A DNA stretch of 64,000 bases from Verrucomicrobiales bacterium (GTDB lineage: Bacteria > Verrucomicrobiota > Verrucomicrobiia > Limisphaerales > J093): the NCBI GenBank assembly GCA_024233215.1, contig JACKPW010000002.1:496001-560000 (forward strand). Direction: 5' to 3'. Positions 28,644 to 37,582 of this stretch are shown in pieces; position 1 is the stretch's first letter; every line of letters begins with the position of its first letter. The translations under genes and the position numbers were made by a program. The notes below the pieces were generated by a model, which saw nothing but the letters and a program-made list of their open reading frames with translations, had not been told where the DNA came from and did no database searches.

Positions 28644-28699
28644 GCAAAGGGTCAGGAGGTGTGCGAGCGCCCAATTCGGTCCCCCCCCCCCGGCGTCCC

Positions 28700-30211
28700 T
28701 CACGGGTGGAGTGCCAGGCGCGTATCCGACTGCCCGAAGGCCCAGAGGTGGGCGTCGCTGCGCAGGTAGAGGGTGTTTTCCACGACAGCGGGGGTGGCGA
28801 AGATCGACTCTCCAAGGTCGACCCTGCGGGCGACCTCGAAGTCCCTTCCGGTGTTGACCAGGAAGACGGAGCCCCGATGGGCGCAGACCAGGATGTGTTC
28901 TCCCACCGCCACGGGGCTGGCGTAATACTCGCCGCCCACCCCCAGCCGCTGCTTCTGGAAGTGCGGCTCGCCGGTCGCCGCATCCAGACAGGTGAAGTAG
29001 CCGCCCGTGGCGACCAGGTACACCGACCCGCGATATGCCAGGGGTGAGGCCACATAGGGAAGCCCCCGGGTGATTTCCCATGCCACGTGGGATTCGCTGA
29101 CGTCACCGGAACCGCCGGTGCGGATTGCCAGCATGACATTGCGCCCCGGAGCCATGGGTTGCTCACTGTAACCCGGGGCCCATTCCGTCATGTCCAGACG
29201 ACCGTTGCGGTCCTTGTCGATGAAGTTGAAGGCGTCGCGGGCCCGGCCCGGGGGCATCTCCTCCACTGTCAGCACCCCGTCCTTGTTCACGTCGAACTGG
29301 TCGAAGAAGGCCTCCGGACTGCGCATGGCCGCCGCGGATACCTCGGAGGCCTCATCGAAGCCGGACTCCATACGGGTGCGCCCGCTGACATGAGCGGTGG
29401 TCCACCCCCCAAACACAATGGCCTGGTCCGTGGCCACCGGGGAAGGGCAGATGAAGACCGGGAAGCCTCCAGCGTCCCAAACTGCTGTCCCGCTCTGTGC
29501 GTCGTAGGCGGTCAACCGTCCCGTTCCGCCCGCCAGCACCACCTTTCCGTCACCCTGCTCCAGAACGTAGGGCGTGCAGAAGCTGACAATTGTCCCCGGT
29601 CGCGCCGCCTCCCAGAGTTCCTGCCCGTCGCCCGCATCGAGGCACAACAAACCGGGCTCGGGCCCGCCGTCGCGATTGAGATAGATCCGGTTCTCGTCCA
29701 AGACCGGCGATGCCCCGTAGCTGTAGCTGTTGTGGGTCGGCGGCAGTCGTCTTTCCCACAGCAGGTTGCCTTCCGGATCCAGGACAATCACCCCGTAGTC
29801 ATCAAAGAAGAACACCACCCTCTTGCCGTCGGTCGCCGGGGTGGAATTCGCCGGGCTCCCTGCAACATGCTCATAAGGCGCGGGTTTCGCGATTTCGCGT
29901 TCCCGCTCCCAGAGCCGCTGGCCATCCCGGCGGCGCAGGCAGATCAGCCTCACCCGGGTGCCGTCGACTCCCGTCAGGAAGATGCGATCGCCCCAAAGGC
30001 ACGGCGAGGAATGCCCGGCTGGCAGGGGAGCCTTCCACCGGACGTTCTGCTCGCGGCCGAAGTCGAAATCGAGCGACTGACCGCTGGCGACGGCGTTGCC
30101 GCCCGGTCCGCGGAACTGCGGCCACTGGGGGATGGAGGCGGACCGGGCGGTCGCCGCCGTCGCCAGCAGTTGGCACAGGAGCGCCAGGCAGAGCACCGGT
30201 CTGGTCATCAT
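28700..30211 (-). CDS. Secreted PQQ-like beta-propeller protein with an inserted EF-hand pair
   Basis: A 503-aa protein with a signal peptide (LCLALLCQLLATAATARSA, about residues 7-25). The propeller repeats contain WPQFRGPGGNAVASG near 30, ending words such as LICLRRRDGQRLWERE and FTCLDAATGEPHF, and recurrent SPVAVGEHILV-type strands. Two EF-hand loops, FDVNKDGVLTVEEM and IDKDRNGRLDMTEW (about residues 305-350), are inserted in the propeller, so calcium binding is likely. This architecture is common in PVC-group bacteria. The frame is open further upstream; I start at the double ATG (30211/30208), which gives the signal peptide. Role unknown. Confidence 0.85.
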   Translation of the reverse strand: MMTRPVLCLALLCQLLATAATARSASIPQWPQFRGPGGNAVASGQSLDFDFGREQNVRWKAPLPAGHSSPCLWGDRIFLTGVDGTRVRLICLRRRDGQRLWEREREIAKPAPYEHVAGSPANSTPATDGKRVVFFFDDYGVIVLDPEGNLLWERRLPPTHNSYSYGASPVLDENRIYLNRDGGPEPGLLCLDAGDGQELWEAARPGTIVSFCTPYVLEQGDGKVVLAGGTGRLTAYDAQSGTAVWDAGGFPVFICPSPVATDQAIVFGGWTTAHVSGRTRMESGFDEASEVSAAAMRSPEAFFDQFDVNKDGVLTVEEMPPGRARDAFNFIDKDRNGRLDMTEWAPGYSEQPMAPGRNVMLAIRTGGSGDVSESHVAWEITRGLPYVASPLAYRGSVYLVATGGYFTCLDAATGEPHFQKQRLGVGGEYYASPVAVGEHILVCAHRGSVFLVNTGRDFEVARRVDLGESIFATPAVVENTLYLRSDAHLWAFGQSDTRLALHP

Positions 30212-30457
30212 GACGGGGGATTGGTCGAACTGGGAACGAAGCTCCGCGCGGCGTGGACAGCCACAGCCGGCAACCGGGAGAACGCCCCCGTTGCGTCGAG
30301 GGCATGAAAGCGTTCGGGTTGGGCGGCACACATGACGTCTACGAATTGAAGTAATTAGTCGCCATTGATTGTAATGTCAATCCTGCGTTGGGGTCGGCCG
30401 GCCGTTCGTTTGGTTTTCAGCTTTTGCCGAAGTGGCCGAGCTGCCTCCGGTTGGCGG

Positions 30458-30492
30458 GTGGACCCGACCGAAGCGATGGCTGACAGCCCGGC
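30458..30492 (+). repeat. 35-bp direct repeat D, copy 1
   Basis: Begins GTGGACCCGACCGAAGCGAT and is identical to 30668-30702, 210 bp away. Confidence 0.9.
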
Positions 30493-30667
30493 AGAAGCGG
30501 GGCCGGCGCCGGTTGACGCTGTTGCCTCTCATGTCAGCGTCGGGTGAGGCTGGACTTCTGCGACCCCGCCGGGGTCGGAGCTGTTCACGGCGAGTACCGG
30601 GGGTCTTCGCCGGGCTCCGACCCCCGGCTAATGGCTGGCAGCCCTCCGGGCTGCAGAGCTCGGGACT

Positions 30668-30702
30668 GTGGACCCGACCGAAGCGATGGCTGACAGCCCG
30701 GC
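30668..30702 (+). repeat. 35-bp direct repeat D, copy 2
   Basis: Identical to 30458-30492, same orientation; the DNA between is rich in short palindromes. Confidence 0.9.
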
Positions 30703-30739
30703 TTCTCGCTGGCGGCCTTCCGGGCTGCGGGGCGTGTGT

Positions 30740-31216
30740 TTATCTGCCCGGTTGGCCGCCGCAGCTTCCAACCACGCGGCCGAGGATCTGGTCCCGGGTC
30801 ACCACGGCGTGGATGGTCTCCCCGGTGGCGTAGTTGCGGTTGTCCCCGAGCAGGGCGTAACGGCCCGATTGCAGCCTGCCGGGTTCGATGGTGAGGGTTC
30901 CCGCAGTCACCGCATGGTCCTCTTCGAGTGGCGCGCCGTTGATCATCACCCGCCCCTCTTCCACGGCCACCTTCTCCTCCGGCAGACCCACGACGCGTTT
31001 GGTGATGCGCTCCCCAAAGTAATCCGCCACCACGATGTCGCCGCGTTGCGGCGGGTGACAGCGGTAGGCGGATCGGTCCAGCAAAAGCATCGTGCCGTTC
31101 GAGATGGTGGGACGCATGCTGTCGCCGACGGTGAGAATGAAACTGTAGCGGCAGCGGAACAACAGGAGCGTTCCCACCAGAACCCCGGCCAGCAGTAACA
31201 TTTTTCGCGAGTGCAT
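30740..31216 (-). CDS. lepB: Signal peptidase I
   Basis: Membrane serine-lysine protease (S26) that removes signal peptides after export. The protein has 158 aa, short for the family, with a single N-terminal anchor (about residues 5-22). The catalytic serine is S33 in TVGDSMRPTI and the general-base lysine is K73 in ERITKRVVGLP. The C-terminal box YALLGDNRNYATG is present. ATGs at 31216 and 31225 are both possible; AGG nine bases upstream favours 31216. Confidence 0.9.
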   Translation of the reverse strand: MHSRKMLLLAGVLVGTLLLFRCRYSFILTVGDSMRPTISNGTMLLLDRSAYRCHPPQRGDIVVADYFGERITKRVVGLPEEKVAVEEGRVMINGAPLEEDHAVTAGTLTIEPGRLQSGRYALLGDNRNYATGETIHAVVTRDQILGRVVGSCGGQPGR

Positions 31217-31237
31217 CCCGTTCATCCTAGAAAAAGC

Positions 31238-31395
31238 AGTTGAACCGCAGATCGACACAGATAGACGCAGATACCCAAGGACTTGCGCGATTTTCGCGTC
31301 ACACCCAATGGGTGAAGACATCCGGCGGACGTGGGGGGCTCACGTCGAGGGACTTATCTGCGTTCATCCCCGTTCATCTGCGGTTTCCAGGTTCA
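31238..31395. repeat. Intergenic inverted-repeat element
   Basis: GAACCGCAGATCGACACAGA and TAGACGCAGATA at the left are mirrored at the right by TATCTGCGTTCA and CGTTCATCTGCGGTTTC, about 100 bp apart. It resembles widespread CGCAGAT-type intergenic repeats and is non-coding. Confidence 0.7.
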
Positions 31396-31451
31396 TCCAT
31401 CAGGCGATTGAGAGGCGGTGGGAGAGAGCGTGGCAGCCGAGGTGAGGCGGC

Positions 31452-32222
31452 TCATTCTTCCCATCCCGGACGCGACCACTCCCGGGATCTGAGCCTCCCT
31501 GCCGCCTCGGTTGCAGCGACGGTCGAACCCGGGTTCAGACACGCGCTGAGCTGACCCGGCGCGGGTTCCCGGCGGAGTTGGGCGAGCATGGACTTGACCA
31601 GAGCCGATTCGATCCCGGTCTTGCCCGGGAGGTCCAGTGGGATCTCGTAGAGATGCTGCATGGCCTGCAGAACCTCCGGCCCGCGACCGGTGGCCTCCCC
31701 CGCCTTTACGGCGTCGTTCGAGAACGAGGCCACGAGTTCGTCGGTGGGATGCCGATAGAGCAGGTCGAGATAGGTGTCGAGCCAGAGGTTGTGGGACTGG
31801 CTGGCGGCGAGCACCACCAGACGTTGGGCGACGATCAGGGGTTCCTCGCTGGTGCCGCGGAACTCCGCGATGGCCTCGTCGATTTCCTCGAGCACGGCGA
31901 CCGGGGATCCGGCCTGGCATGCCACAAGGGATCCCGCCAGGCCGGCACCGGCTCGCTGGCTCTGTGCCTCCAGCTGCCGCAAGCGCAGGAGGTAGGCCCT
32001 TTGCAGGGCGACCGCTCGCAGGCGGGTTTTGATCTGATCGATTTCGGAGAAAGACCGGGTTGCGGCGAACGACTCCAACGGGGGGACTTCGTCCAGGGCG
32101 GATTTCAGTTCGCGATCCCGAGCCTGTTTCGTGAATGCCAGACCGGCGATCCCGGCGAGGGCGAGCAGCAGGAGGATGCCACGCTTGACGATGCCGGTTC
32201 CCCGACAGCGGGACTTCTTCAT
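31452..32222 (-). CDS. Hypothetical membrane-anchored helical protein
   Basis: A 256-aa protein. A basic start and one hydrophobic helix (GILLLLALAGIAGLAFT, about residues 15-31) suggest a membrane anchor with the rest outside the cytoplasm. The soluble part is mostly alpha-helical and rich in Ala, Leu, Glu and Arg (for example residues 55-95), and ends with a Ser/Arg/Trp-rich tail. I do not recognise the family. It is separated by about 115 bp from the oxidoreductase gene upstream. Confidence 0.65.
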   Translation of the reverse strand: MKKSRCRGTGIVKRGILLLLALAGIAGLAFTKQARDRELKSALDEVPPLESFAATRSFSEIDQIKTRLRAVALQRAYLLRLRQLEAQSQRAGAGLAGSLVACQAGSPVAVLEEIDEAIAEFRGTSEEPLIVAQRLVVLAASQSHNLWLDTYLDLLYRHPTDELVASFSNDAVKAGEATGRGPEVLQAMQHLYEIPLDLPGKTGIESALVKSMLAQLRREPAPGQLSACLNPGSTVAATEAAGRLRSREWSRPGWEE

Positions 32223-32338
32223 GCCTGCACTCTACTCCACCGGGGATTAAGGCAGGATTAAGCCGTGTCGACCGGGCGTGAGCAGCCCCCCGGTGGGAAA
32301 GGGCCGGGATGCCCACCGGGGGCTGACCGCTGGGTGGC

Positions 32339-33643
32339 CTATGCCATGGGCAGTTTCCAGGGCGCGCGGTATTCGTAGCCGACCATCCGGGCGGCCTGGG
32401 CATCGCCGACGATCTGCTCCTTTTCCGGATCCCAGCGAATGGTGCGGCCGATGCGGGCGGCAATGTTGCCGAGGTGACACACCGTGGCGGAGCGATGGCC
32501 GATGGCGACGTCGCAGATCGGCAACTCCCGGCTCTTGATGCACTCCAGCCAGTTCTGGTGATGGTTCGGGCTCTGGTAGAGCTGGACTTCGTCGGCGGCG
32601 ATCGGCTCCTCGAGCACGCCCTTCACGCTGGACTGGATCTTGCCCCGGTTGACGTAGAGGGTGCCGTCCTGCCCTTCGAAGGTGATGCCGACCCGATGAC
32701 TTTGCCCGCAGAGGATCCGGGCGCCGTTGGCGTACCGGTAATCGATCTCGAACCACGATGGGACCTCGTAGCGGCCCTGCGGATCGTAGTCGGCGCGGGC
32801 GGAAACCTCGACCGGGCCGCTTTCATCCATGCCGAGGGCCCACTGGGCGATGTCGAGGTGGTGGGCGCCCCAGTTGGTCATCTGGCCGCCGGAATAGTCC
32901 CAGAAGAAGCGGAAGTAGTAGTGGACCCGGTGCTTGTTGTAGGGCCGCCACGGGGCGGGGCCAAGCCACATGCTGTAATCCAGTTCCCCGGGGGGCTGGC
33001 TGTCCGCCACGAGCGGTTCCTTGGTCCAGTTCACGCCCGGGATGCCGACGCGCACCATCTTGACCTCACCGATGCGTTCGGAGCGGATGTAGGTGGCGGC
33101 ACGGAAGAACTCCCGGGAACTGCGCTGCTGGCTGCCGGTCTGGAGGATGCGCTGGTAGTAGCGCGCCGCGGCCCGCATGGCCTTGCCTTCGTCGATCACG
33201 AGCGTCAACGGCTTTTCACAATACACGTCCTTCCCCGCCTGCATCGCATGGATGGAGGTGAGGGCGTGCCAGTGATCCGGAGTGGCGACCAGCACGGCAT
33301 CCACGTCCCGATCCTCCAGCAGCTGCCGGTAGTCGCCATACCCCTTGATTTCCCGATGGTAGCGTTCCTGGAAGTCCTTTTGAGCCCGGGCCACATGATC
33401 CCGGTCCACGTCGGCGACCGCCACGATGTGGGGGTTGAGCGTGTTCGAGAACAGGTGACTCCGACCCTGGCCGCCCACCCCGATGATGCCGATGCGGATC
33501 AGATCATTGGCGGACTCTCCGGTGGCCGCGCGGACCTGGTTCAGGAAGAGGTTGGGAAGGCCGAGTACGGCGCCGGCGCCAAGTGCCAGGCCACCGGAAC
33601 GACGGAGAAAATCACGACGAGGGAGGTTCCGTGTTGCTTGCAT
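32339..33643 (-). CDS. Tat-exported Gfo/Idh/MocA family oxidoreductase
   Basis: A 434-aa NAD(P)-dependent oxidoreductase. The N-terminus has LPRRDFLRRSGGLALGAGAV (residues 7-26), a Tat signal. The Rossmann motif GIIGVGGQGRSH starts near residue 56, EKPLTLV near residue 145, and the conserved WGAHHLDIAQWALG near residue 252 carries the usual acid/base histidine region. I chose the ATG at 33643, which gives a short basic leader; the frame is open upstream. It is more distant from the two plus-strand paralogues than they are from each other. Substrate unknown. Confidence 0.9.
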   Translation of the reverse strand: MQATRNLPRRDFLRRSGGLALGAGAVLGLPNLFLNQVRAATGESANDLIRIGIIGVGGQGRSHLFSNTLNPHIVAVADVDRDHVARAQKDFQERYHREIKGYGDYRQLLEDRDVDAVLVATPDHWHALTSIHAMQAGKDVYCEKPLTLVIDEGKAMRAAARYYQRILQTGSQQRSSREFFRAATYIRSERIGEVKMVRVGIPGVNWTKEPLVADSQPPGELDYSMWLGPAPWRPYNKHRVHYYFRFFWDYSGGQMTNWGAHHLDIAQWALGMDESGPVEVSARADYDPQGRYEVPSWFEIDYRYANGARILCGQSHRVGITFEGQDGTLYVNRGKIQSSVKGVLEEPIAADEVQLYQSPNHHQNWLECIKSRELPICDVAIGHRSATVCHLGNIAARIGRTIRWDPEKEQIVGDAQAARMVGYEYRAPWKLPMA

Positions 33644-33744
33644 GCGCGTTGTTATCGGTCCTGCGGCATGGGGTGTCAATCGCCGCCGGCCGATTCTCCC
33701 CGTGCTGGAGGCGGCGACGGGCACCTGCATCGCGGTCTTGCGGT

Positions 33745-34689
33745 ATGCGTCCCGCTCAATACCCTCACGGCGTGCGACCTCTCCGCAACTGGATGCTCTA
33801 TCTGGGGGGCGTCCTTGGCGTGGCGGCCCTGGCGGCGCCGTGGATTTACCTGCTGGCGCAACGGCTGGCCGAGGCCTGGCCTGTGTGCGAGGTCCTCGCG
33901 CATCATCCGTTCCGCCGGTACGTCAGCCGCTGCCTGATGGTGCTGGCGTTGGCCGGGCTCTGGCCACTGCTGCGGTCCCTTCGAATCCGCAACTGGACGG
34001 ATCTCGGGCTGGATCGTTCCCGGCCGGTGGCGCGGGAGACCGGGGCGGGTTTCACCGTGGGTGTCGGGCTGTTCCTCGGATTGCTGTTGCTCAGTGTGTT
34101 CCTCGACCTGAGGGAGTTTTCCCCTGTGAAATCTCCCGGCCGGGTGGCGGGACTTCTGGCCGGCGGGGTGGTGTCGGCCGGGGCAGTGGGGATTCTGGAG
34201 GAAATTCTGTTTCGCGGGGCGCTGTACGGCATGGTGCGCCGGGTGCACGGTTGGTGGCTGGCGATGGGCTTCAGCACCGTCATCTACGCGGTCAGCCACT
34301 TCCTGGCGCGAGTGCACTGGGAGGGCGCCATCGGGTGGGCCGCGGGTTTCGGAGTGCTGGGCCGGTCGTTGCGGGCACTGCTGGAAGTTCGCGGATTTCT
34401 GCCGGAGTTCCTGGTTCTGCTGGCAGCCGGGTTCGTGCTCGCGCAGGCGCGGGAACGTTCCGGTTCGCTTTGGTTGCCGATCGGGCTTCATGCGGGCTGG
34501 GTGATGGGGCGAAAGCTGGCGGATGGCTTTACCGAAATGGTGGATCCGGGGGCGGCCTTTGCGGAGAGTCTGTTGTCGGTGATGATGCTGGTTCTGACTG
34601 CGGTGTGGGTGCAGTGGCGCCACCGCACCGTCTTGTTGAGGGACACACCGGGTGACGCTCATGATGAGCCGGGCGAATCGCTGGCTTGA
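33745..34689 (+). CDS. CPBP family intramembrane glutamic protease
   Basis: A 314-aa polytopic membrane protein of the CAAX-prenyl-protease/bacteriocin-processing (Abi) family. Motif 1 is E152-E153...R157 (LEEILFRGAL), motif 2 FSTVIYAVSH with H185, and motif 3 GLHAGW near residue 252. Several hydrophobic helices surround these. The frame is open upstream, but 33745 is the first ATG after the divergent neighbour. Its 3' end overlaps the comF start, suggesting translational coupling. Substrates unknown. Confidence 0.85.
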   Translation: MRPAQYPHGVRPLRNWMLYLGGVLGVAALAAPWIYLLAQRLAEAWPVCEVLAHHPFRRYVSRCLMVLALAGLWPLLRSLRIRNWTDLGLDRSRPVARETGAGFTVGVGLFLGLLLLSVFLDLREFSPVKSPGRVAGLLAGGVVSAGAVGILEEILFRGALYGMVRRVHGWWLAMGFSTVIYAVSHFLARVHWEGAIGWAAGFGVLGRSLRALLEVRGFLPEFLVLLAAGFVLAQARERSGSLWLPIGLHAGWVMGRKLADGFTEMVDPGAAFAESLLSVMMLVLTAVWVQWRHRTVLLRDTPGDAHDEPGESLA

Positions 34690-35401
34690 AGCGCTCCTGG
34701 CGCTCGTATACCCTTCCGTCTGTCAGATTTGCGGGGCGGGACGGGCGGTTGCGCGGGAAGGCTACGTCTGTGACGCCTGCCGGTGCCGGCCCGACGGGGT
34801 GCGGTTCATCCTGCCGCCCTTCTGTGAGCGGTGCGGTCTTCCGGTGGAAGGCGCCGTGACCACCGCCTATGAATGCGGCAACTGCCGCGACATGCAGCTC
34901 GATTTCAGTCAGGCCCGGGCGGTCGTGGTGGCCACCGGCCTGGTGATGGAAGTGATCCATCGTTATAAATACAACCGGGCTCTCTGGTTCGAGCCATTCC
35001 TGGCGGAATTGCTTTGCCGGAAGGCGGCTCCCGAAATCGCCGGCACGTTCGATGCGATTGTGCCCGTGCCGTTGCACCCGTTGAAGGCCCGTGAGCGGGA
35101 ATTCAACCAGGCCGAACGCCTGGCCACCACGCTCGGGCGGGCGAGCGGGTTGCCCGTGCTTCGGCGGGCGGTGCGCCGGGTCCGGTTCACCGCGACCCAG
35201 ACCGCCTTCAACCGCGGCGAGCGTCAGCGCAACATGCGGGGCGCTTTTGCGGTCGCCACCGGTGAACCGCTGGTTGGCCGGCGCCTGGTGGTCGTCGATG
35301 ACGTTCTCACCACCGGGGCCACCACCAGCGCCTGCGCGCGGGCGCTCCGAAAGGCCGGCGCGACCGAGGTGGCCGTCTGGACCGTGGCCCGAGGTCTTTG
35401 A
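34652..35401 (+). CDS. comF: ComF family amidophosphoribosyltransferase-like protein
   Basis: A 249-aa protein. The N-terminal zinc-binding part has CQICGAG...CDAC...CERCGLP...CGNCRD (about residues 24-75). The C-terminal phosphoribosyltransferase domain has the PRPP loop VVVDDVLTTGATTSACA near residues 209-225 and VPVPLHPLKARERGF-like text (PVPLHPLKAREREFNQ) near 138. ComF proteins act in natural transformation in several bacteria. The GTG start at 34652 overlaps the preceding gene by 38 bp; ATGs at 34661 and 34664 are alternatives. Confidence 0.9.
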   Translation: MTLMMSRANRWLEALLALVYPSVCQICGAGRAVAREGYVCDACRCRPDGVRFILPPFCERCGLPVEGAVTTAYECGNCRDMQLDFSQARAVVVATGLVMEVIHRYKYNRALWFEPFLAELLCRKAAPEIAGTFDAIVPVPLHPLKAREREFNQAERLATTLGRASGLPVLRRAVRRVRFTATQTAFNRGERQRNMRGAFAVATGEPLVGRRLVVVDDVLTTGATTSACARALRKAGATEVAVWTVARGL

Positions 35402-35456
35402 TGTGAACTCGACGCGTGAACGTCATCCCCGGTGACGGCGTCCGCGCCCTGCGACC

Positions 35457-36446
35457 ATGAGCGACAGCCGTTTCAAAAAGAACCTGGTTCCTCCCGCGGA
35501 GGCCCCCTCGGGCACGAAGCTGCCGGGGAGTGATACCTCCGCCCTGCGCAAGCCCAAGCTCTCCGATGCCCCCCGGCGACGGAGCATTCCCGAAGGGCTC
35601 TGGACCAAGTGCCCTCAATGCGGGGCCATGCTTTACGACAAGGACCTGGCCGGAAACCTGGAGATTTGTCCCACCTGCCAGCATCATTTCCCGATCAAGG
35701 CCCGCGCCCGGATCGCGTCCCTGACTGACCCCGACAGCTTCGAGGAACTGGACGCCGGCATGGCGAGTGTGGACATCCTCCAGTTCACCGGGGTGGCCAC
35801 CTACGTGGACCGCCTGGCGAAATACCAGAAGTCCACCGGTCTCAAGGACGCCGTGGTGACCGGCGTGGGACGGCTCGACGGCCGGCCCCTGGCACTGGCG
35901 GTAATGGAGTTCAGTTTCCTCGGGGGGTCCATGGGCTCCGTGGTGGGGGAGAAGATCACCCGGTGCATTGAAACCGCCACCAAGAAGCGTCTCGGACTGG
36001 TGATCGTGTCCAGCAGCGGTGGTGCCCGCATGTATGAGGGGATGTTCAGCCTCATGCAGATGGCGAAGACCTCCGCTGCGCTTGCCTACCACGGCCGGGC
36101 AGGCCTGCCGTTCATCAGCGTGCTGACCAATCCCACCACCGCGGGGGTGATGGCCAGCTATGCGAGTCTGGGCGACCTGATCATCGCCGAGCCCGCGGCC
36201 ATGATTGGCTTCGCGGGCCCGCGGGTGATCAAGGACACCACCCAGGCCACGCTTCCGCCCGGATTCCAGACCGCGGAGTTTCTGCAGGAACATGGCCTGA
36301 TCGATGCCATCGTGCCGCGCAACCACCTCCGGGAGCGACTGGCCTTCCACCTGGATCTGCTTGGCGCCGCCACCGTCCCCCCAACCGCGAGGGCGCCAGG
36401 CCCGGAGCCGTCGCAACCCGCCCCGAATCGGACGGAGGCGGGGTAG
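35457..36446 (+). CDS. accD: Acetyl-CoA carboxylase carboxyltransferase subunit beta
   Basis: Subunit of the carboxyltransferase that transfers carboxyl from biotin to acetyl-CoA, the committed step of fatty acid synthesis. The protein has 329 aa. The N-terminal zinc finger is CPQC...CPTC (residues 56-78). The carboxyltransferase core follows: VVTGVGRLDGRPLALAVMEF, FLGGSMGSVVGEKITR, SSSGGARMYEGMFSLMQMAKT near 185-205, and TNPTTAGVMASYASLGD near 225. The accA partner is not in this window. Confidence 0.96.
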   Translation: MSDSRFKKNLVPPAEAPSGTKLPGSDTSALRKPKLSDAPRRRSIPEGLWTKCPQCGAMLYDKDLAGNLEICPTCQHHFPIKARARIASLTDPDSFEELDAGMASVDILQFTGVATYVDRLAKYQKSTGLKDAVVTGVGRLDGRPLALAVMEFSFLGGSMGSVVGEKITRCIETATKKRLGLVIVSSSGGARMYEGMFSLMQMAKTSAALAYHGRAGLPFISVLTNPTTAGVMASYASLGDLIIAEPAAMIGFAGPRVIKDTTQATLPPGFQTAEFLQEHGLIDAIVPRNHLRERLAFHLDLLGAATVPPTARAPGPEPSQPAPNRTEAG

Positions 36447-36488
36447 TATTCCCTCCCCAAACCGCCGCCGGGCGCCTACCCTGGGCAC

Positions 36489-37148
36489 ATGAAGAAAGTT
36501 GCGGTCATTCTCAGCGGCTGCGGCGTCTACGACGGCGCGGAAATCCACGAAGCGGTCCTCACTCTCCTGGCGCTGGACCGGGCCCAGGCGAAGGTGATCT
36601 GCGCGGCGCCGGACATCCCCCAGCATCACGTCATCAACCACCTGACCGGCGAACCGGTTCCCGGTGAATCCCGTAACGTGCTCGTCGAATCCGCCCGCAT
36701 CGCCCGGGGTCACATCCAACCGCTGAGCCGGTTGGCCCCCTCGGAGGTCGACGCGGTGATTCTTCCCGGGGGCTTTGGTGCCGCGAAAAACCTGTGCAAC
36801 TTCGCGTTGGCGGGGGCCGGTTTCGAGGTCAACGCCGAAGTGGCCTCCTTCCTGAAGGCCGTCCACGAGGCCGGCAAACCCATCGGCTTTGTCTGCATCG
36901 CGCCCGCCATCGGGGCAAAGCTCTTTGGGCCGGAGAAGGCGGAATTCACCATCGGCACCGATGCCGGGACCGCGGAGGCGCTCCAGCAGTCCGGAGGCGG
37001 ACGGCACGTCAACTGCACGGTTCACAACGTGGTGGTGGACCGCCGGCTCAAGATTGTCTCAACCCCGGCCTACATGTTGGCGGGCCGTATCACGGAAGCC
37101 GAAGCGGGGATCAACAAGCTGGTGCAAGCCGTCCTTGACCTGGCGTGA
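36489..37148 (+). CDS. elbB: Isoprenoid biosynthesis glyoxalase ElbB (DJ-1/PfpI-like)
   Basis: A 219-aa protein of the DJ-1/PfpI superfamily. Features typical of ElbB: VILSGCGVYDGAEIHEAVLTLLALDR at the N-terminus, VILPGGFGAAKNLCNFA near residue 95, and PIGFVCIAPAI near 137 with the nucleophilic Cys. E. coli ElbB has glyoxalase activity and was linked to isoprenoid production. It starts 42 bp after accD in the same direction. Confidence 0.93.
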   Translation: MKKVAVILSGCGVYDGAEIHEAVLTLLALDRAQAKVICAAPDIPQHHVINHLTGEPVPGESRNVLVESARIARGHIQPLSRLAPSEVDAVILPGGFGAAKNLCNFALAGAGFEVNAEVASFLKAVHEAGKPIGFVCIAPAIGAKLFGPEKAEFTIGTDAGTAEALQQSGGGRHVNCTVHNVVVDRRLKIVSTPAYMLAGRITEAEAGINKLVQAVLDLA

Positions 37149-37350
37149 GCCGGGTGCAGGCAGCCAGGAGGCCTGCGAGGCGCGCGAAAACCGCAACAAG
37201 CAAGGGCTTGAGCCGGAGGGTTCGCCGGGAACGGGACTTGCCGGTCAGCGGGTGCAGGATCCCGGGATCCGGAGGGCGCGGATAGAAAACCTCCGATCTC
37301 CGTTTCTTCCCGTCCCTTCGCGGGTTCGCGGGGAGGGGAATCGCTACGGC

Positions 37351-37524
37351 TCAGGGTCGCTGAATCAGATAGATGGCCGTCCCAAACAGGAGCGACGCGA
37401 GGATGCCGACGATGACCGCGGCGATGTGGGTCTTCTTGCGAAAACGCCGGTTGCTCCGACCCATCCCTGGCAGGAGATAGTATCGGTGCTCACCGCTGTT
37501 TCGCTTGCGCCGGAAGATTCTCAT
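37351..37524 (-). CDS. Small basic single-helix membrane protein
   Basis: A 57-aa protein. The first 33 residues are strongly basic (MRIFRRKRNSG...RFRKK), followed by one hydrophobic helix (IAAVIVGILASLLFGTAIYLI, about residues 34-54). The frame runs on upstream without Met, and 37524 is the natural start. It lies downstream of the PTS EIIC gene on the same strand, with a 58-bp gap. Function unknown. Confidence 0.5.
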   Translation of the reverse strand: MRIFRRKRNSGEHRYYLLPGMGRSNRRFRKKTHIAAVIVGILASLLFGTAIYLIQRP

Positions 37525-37582
37525 GCGGTCTGTGCGGGGAGGTTTCTGCCGCAAAACCCGCCCGATGGCAATCCAATTGCGC

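Larger units (their letters stand above)
30332..30715. other. Intergenic repeat-rich region
   Basis: Contains the 35-bp direct repeat described separately and GC-rich palindromic stretches such as CCCCGCCGGGG near 30574 and GGCTCCGACCCCCGG near 30616. I see no supported gene. Confidence 0.6.

Noticed and set aside
28681..28691. Run of 11 C as a phase-variation tract
   Set aside because: It lies outside any reading frame, 9 bp after the stop of the propeller gene, so there is no coding effect.
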